Shown one piece after another: positions 5,917-7,714 of a stretch of DNA of 7,714 nt. The notes beneath the pieces were generated by a model. That model had not been told where the DNA came from. It was given only the letters and a program-made list of their open reading frames with translations, and searched no databases. How positions within the stretch are numbered: the first letter of the stretch is position 1; every line of letters starts with the position of its first letter. Location of the stretch: the NCBI GenBank assembly GCA_013362385.1, contig JABFWC010000193.1:1-7714 (forward strand), read 5' to 3'. Position numbers and translations under genes: made by a program. The stretch comes from Pseudarthrobacter sp. GTDB lineage: Bacteria; Actinomycetota; Actinomycetes; Actinomycetales; Micrococcaceae.

Positions 5917-7265
5917 GCCCGGCCCGCGAAGAGGCCTATCCGGTCCCGGACCTCGGGGAGCTGGGTCGCCGTGCCAGGGACGTGCTGGCGGCCAACGACC
6001 TCGGCACGATGGTAACTGCCGCGCCGAACCTTTACCCCCACATGTGGAGCTGGGACGCGGCGTTCGTCGCCGCAGGCCTGTCGACCATGAGCGTGGCACG
6101 GGCTTTGCAGGAGCTCGACTACCTCCTGGCCGCACAGTGGGACAGCGGGATGATTCCGCACATCGTGTTCTCCGACGTCCCGGGCTACTTTCCCGACGTC
6201 GACCGCTGGGGGACGCGCGGCGCCTCGCCCGAGGGCGTGAAGTCCAGCGGCATCTGCCAGCCGCCCGTCCATGCCACGATGCTGCGGCGCATCGTGGAAC
6301 GCGCGACGGCGGCAGGCGGCGACGACGCCCGGCTCGCCGATGGCTTCGTGCGGCGGACCTTGCCCCACTGGATCCGGTGGCACGCGTGGCTGCGCAGCAG
6401 CCGCGGCGGCGACGGCTCGGGCCTGCTCACGATCTACCACGGCTGGGAGTCCGGCATGGACAACTCGCCCCGCTTCGACGGCCCCTACTCCAGGGTCCGG
6501 CCGGGGAAGATGGAGCCGTTCGTCCGGACCGACACCCTCAAAGTCACGGACACCAGCCAGCGGCCCAGCGACGAGGAGTACAGCCGGTACCTCTGGCTGG
6601 TCCAGCAAATGGCCGATGTCCGTTTCGACGATGCCCGGCTGCCCGAAGTGATGGCATTCCAGGTCAAGGACGTCTTCATGTCTGCCATCTTCGCCGCGGC
6701 CAATGAGGACCTGGCGGTGCTGGCCGAACAGTTCGGCCAGCCGGACGAGGCCTCCCGGCTGCGGCAGTGGGCCCGGGAGTTCAGCGACGGCGTGGACTCC
6801 ACGGTCGACCCGCTTACCGGCCTGGCGAGGGACCGGGATGTGCTCACCGGGGAATGGATCGGACTGCCCACCATGGCGGGCTTTGCGCCGCTGATCTCCA
6901 CGCACAGTGAGCAACTGCTGGCGCGGCAGCTGGAGATCCTCGAGGGCCCGGACTGGACCGGGGACCCGCGGCTTGCCTTCCCGCTTCCCGCCTCCACCTC
7001 CACCACCTTCGAAGGGCTGAAGCCGCGGCAGTACTGGCGCGGGCCGGTGTGGCCCGTCATGAACTGGTACCTGGCCAGCTGCCTGCTGCGGCGCGGAGAC
7101 GCGAAGCGGTACGGCCAACTGCGCGAGGCCTCCCTGGCCCAGCTGATGGAAGGCCATTACGCGGAATACTACGAGCCCTTTACCGGTGAACCGCTCGGCA
7201 GCATGGACCAGTCCTGGACAGCCGCCGTAGCACTGGAATGGCTTGCCGATCCCGGGAACGGCTAG
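5913..7265 (+). CDS. GH63-type glycoside hydrolase, probable glucosylglycerate (or mannosylglycerate) hydrolase
   Basis: The 450-residue protein has no signal peptide and should form a cytoplasmic (alpha/alpha)6 barrel, the right size for the small bacterial GH63 members (about 445 residues). By memory it resembles Mycolicibacterium hassiacum glucosylglycerate hydrolase throughout: NDLGTM, YPHMWSWDAAF (41-51), GICQPPVHA, YHGWESGMDNSPR (175-187), SQRPSDEEY (215-223), YWRGPVWPV (374-382) and YYEPFTGEPLGSM (419-431). Asp183 is the candidate general acid and Glu421 the candidate general base. Tyr41, Trp45, Asp48, Gln116, Trp178, Trp375 and Trp380 line up with recalled sugar contacts; Tyr92, Arg217, Tyr223 and Tyr374 with contacts to the glycerate part. 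The expected reaction splits 2-O-glucosylglycerate into glucose and glycerate. Generic tools may label it a trehalase- or debranching-like hydrolase. The start overlaps the ATPase stop as ATGA, implying coupled translation and use of the imported substrate. Fold is firm, exact substrate is inferred. Confidence 0.85.
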   Translation: MSPAREEAYPVPDLGELGRRARDVLAANDLGTMVTAAPNLYPHMWSWDAAFVAAGLSTMSVARALQELDYLLAAQWDSGMIPHIVFSDVPGYFPDVDRWGTRGASPEGVKSSGICQPPVHATMLRRIVERATAAGGDDARLADGFVRRTLPHWIRWHAWLRSSRGGDGSGLLTIYHGWESGMDNSPRFDGPYSRVRPGKMEPFVRTDTLKVTDTSQRPSDEEYSRYLWLVQQMADVRFDDARLPEVMAFQVKDVFMSAIFAAANEDLAVLAEQFGQPDEASRLRQWAREFSDGVDSTVDPLTGLARDRDVLTGEWIGLPTMAGFAPLISTHSEQLLARQLEILEGPDWTGDPRLAFPLPASTSTTFEGLKPRQYWRGPVWPVMNWYLASCLLRRGDAKRYGQLREASLAQLMEGHYAEYYEPFTGEPLGSMDQSWTAAVALEWLADPGNG

Positions 7266-7269
7266 TCCT

Positions 7270-7714
7270 GTGGGTGGCCTGCCGCCCGCCGCCAGGCTTC
7301 CGGTGCGCCTCCTCGTCGCGGGGGCGGGGGCGCGCGGCTCCGCCTATGCGCGCCTGGCGGTCGCCACCGGCCGGGCCGTGGTGGCGGGACTTGCCGAGCC
7401 GCGCCGTTTCCTGCGTGAAGGCCTGGCTGCCGAGCTCGGGGTGCCGGAGGAGGGCGTCTTCGACGACTGGGAGGCGATGCTTGCTGCGCGCCTTCCCGCT
7501 GACGGGGTCATCATCGCCACCCCGGACCGCGGGCACACCGGGCCCTTCGCGGCGGCCGTCTCGCAGGGCTACCCCGTCCTGCTGGAGAAGCCGGCGGCCG
7601 TGGACCGGGCCGGATGTGCCGAACTGGAGCGGCTGAGCCTCACCTTCGGGGCAAGCGCCGAGGTCTGCCATGTCCTCAGGTACACGCCGCTGACGGCGCT
7701 GCTGCGGCGCCTCC
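7270..7714 (+). CDS. Gfo/Idh/MocA-family oxidoreductase, N-terminal part
   Basis: This frame is open to the right edge and gives about 148 residues of a family normally 330-400 long, so the catalytic C-terminal half is missing. It shows the Rossmann beta strand and glycine-rich loop RLLVAGAGARG for NAD(P) binding, a second strand ending in LAEP, GVIIATPDRGH after the fourth strand, and the LLEKP motif whose lysine is catalytic in the family, then VCHVLRYTP. The start is uncertain: GTG 7270, four bases after the hydrolase stop, has little ribosome-site support; GTG 7303 has AGG (7294-7296) 6 bases upstream and begins directly at the first beta strand; TTG 7243 is also open. The family oxidises or reduces sugars, inositols and related polyols. 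Position in the operon suggests action on the imported glycoside, the released sugar or the aglycone; substrate cannot be told. Confidence 0.85.
   Translation, partial: MGGLPPAARLPVRLLVAGAGARGSAYARLAVATGRAVVAGLAEPRRFLREGLAAELGVPEEGVFDDWEAMLAARLPADGVIIATPDRGHTGPFAAAVSQGYPVLLEKPAAVDRAGCAELERLSLTFGASAEVCHVLRYTPLTALLRRL

Noticed and set aside
4690..7157. Long minus-strand open frames (4690-6135 and 5496-7157) opposite the ATPase and hydrolase
   Set aside because: The translations show no recognisable fold and are compositionally biased, while the plus-strand genes carry intact catalytic motifs throughout.
1..7714. CRISPR arrays, tRNA or rRNA genes, insertion sequences, attachment sites
   Set aside because: No regularly spaced long repeats, cloverleaf-like sequence, transposase motifs or terminal inverted repeats were seen on reading both strands.

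Overview
The window is high-GC DNA with dense codon-driven antisense open frames, ATG/GTG starts, a Tat-type lipoprotein signal and an N-terminal-HTH ROK repressor. This suggests a high-GC actinobacterium, most likely an Arthrobacter/Pseudarthrobacter-type micrococcal soil organism. The assignment is inferred from style and remembered protein similarity, not from a search.

Layout: (1) bases 1-212, minus strand, 5' part of a small multidrug resistance (SMR) family exporter with Gdx/SugE-like residues, running off the left edge; (2) 213-373, a 161-base gap with a hairpin but no clear regulatory element; (3) 374-1555, minus strand, a ROK-family transcriptional regulator; (4) 1556-1679, an AT-richer divergent control region with a strong sigma70-like promoter reading right and a perfect 12-bp palindrome covering its -10 box; (5) 1680 to the right edge, plus strand, a tightly packed operon: Tat-exported lipoprotein sugar-binding protein, two CUT1-type permeases, a dedicated MalK/SugC-type ATPase, a cytoplasmic GH63-type glycoside hydrolase closely resembling glucosylglycerate hydrolase, and the N-terminal part of a Gfo/Idh/MocA oxidoreductase cut by the window end. 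Junctions overlap by 1, 4 and 4 bases or are separated by 4 or 24 bases.

Proposed logic: the binding protein and ABC transporter import an intact small glycoside. The signal-less GH63-type enzyme hydrolyses it in the cytoplasm. The oxidoreductase probably processes the glycoside or a product. The ROK protein represses the operon until a sugar ligand appears. Residues I recall as contacting the sugar and the glycerate carboxylate in the Mycolicibacterium hassiacum glucosylglycerate hydrolase are present here, so glucosylglycerate (or mannosylglycerate) is the leading substrate hypothesis. A dedicated ABC uptake and catabolic operon for such a charged compatible solute is, to my knowledge, not characterised, and is the most interesting aspect of the window.
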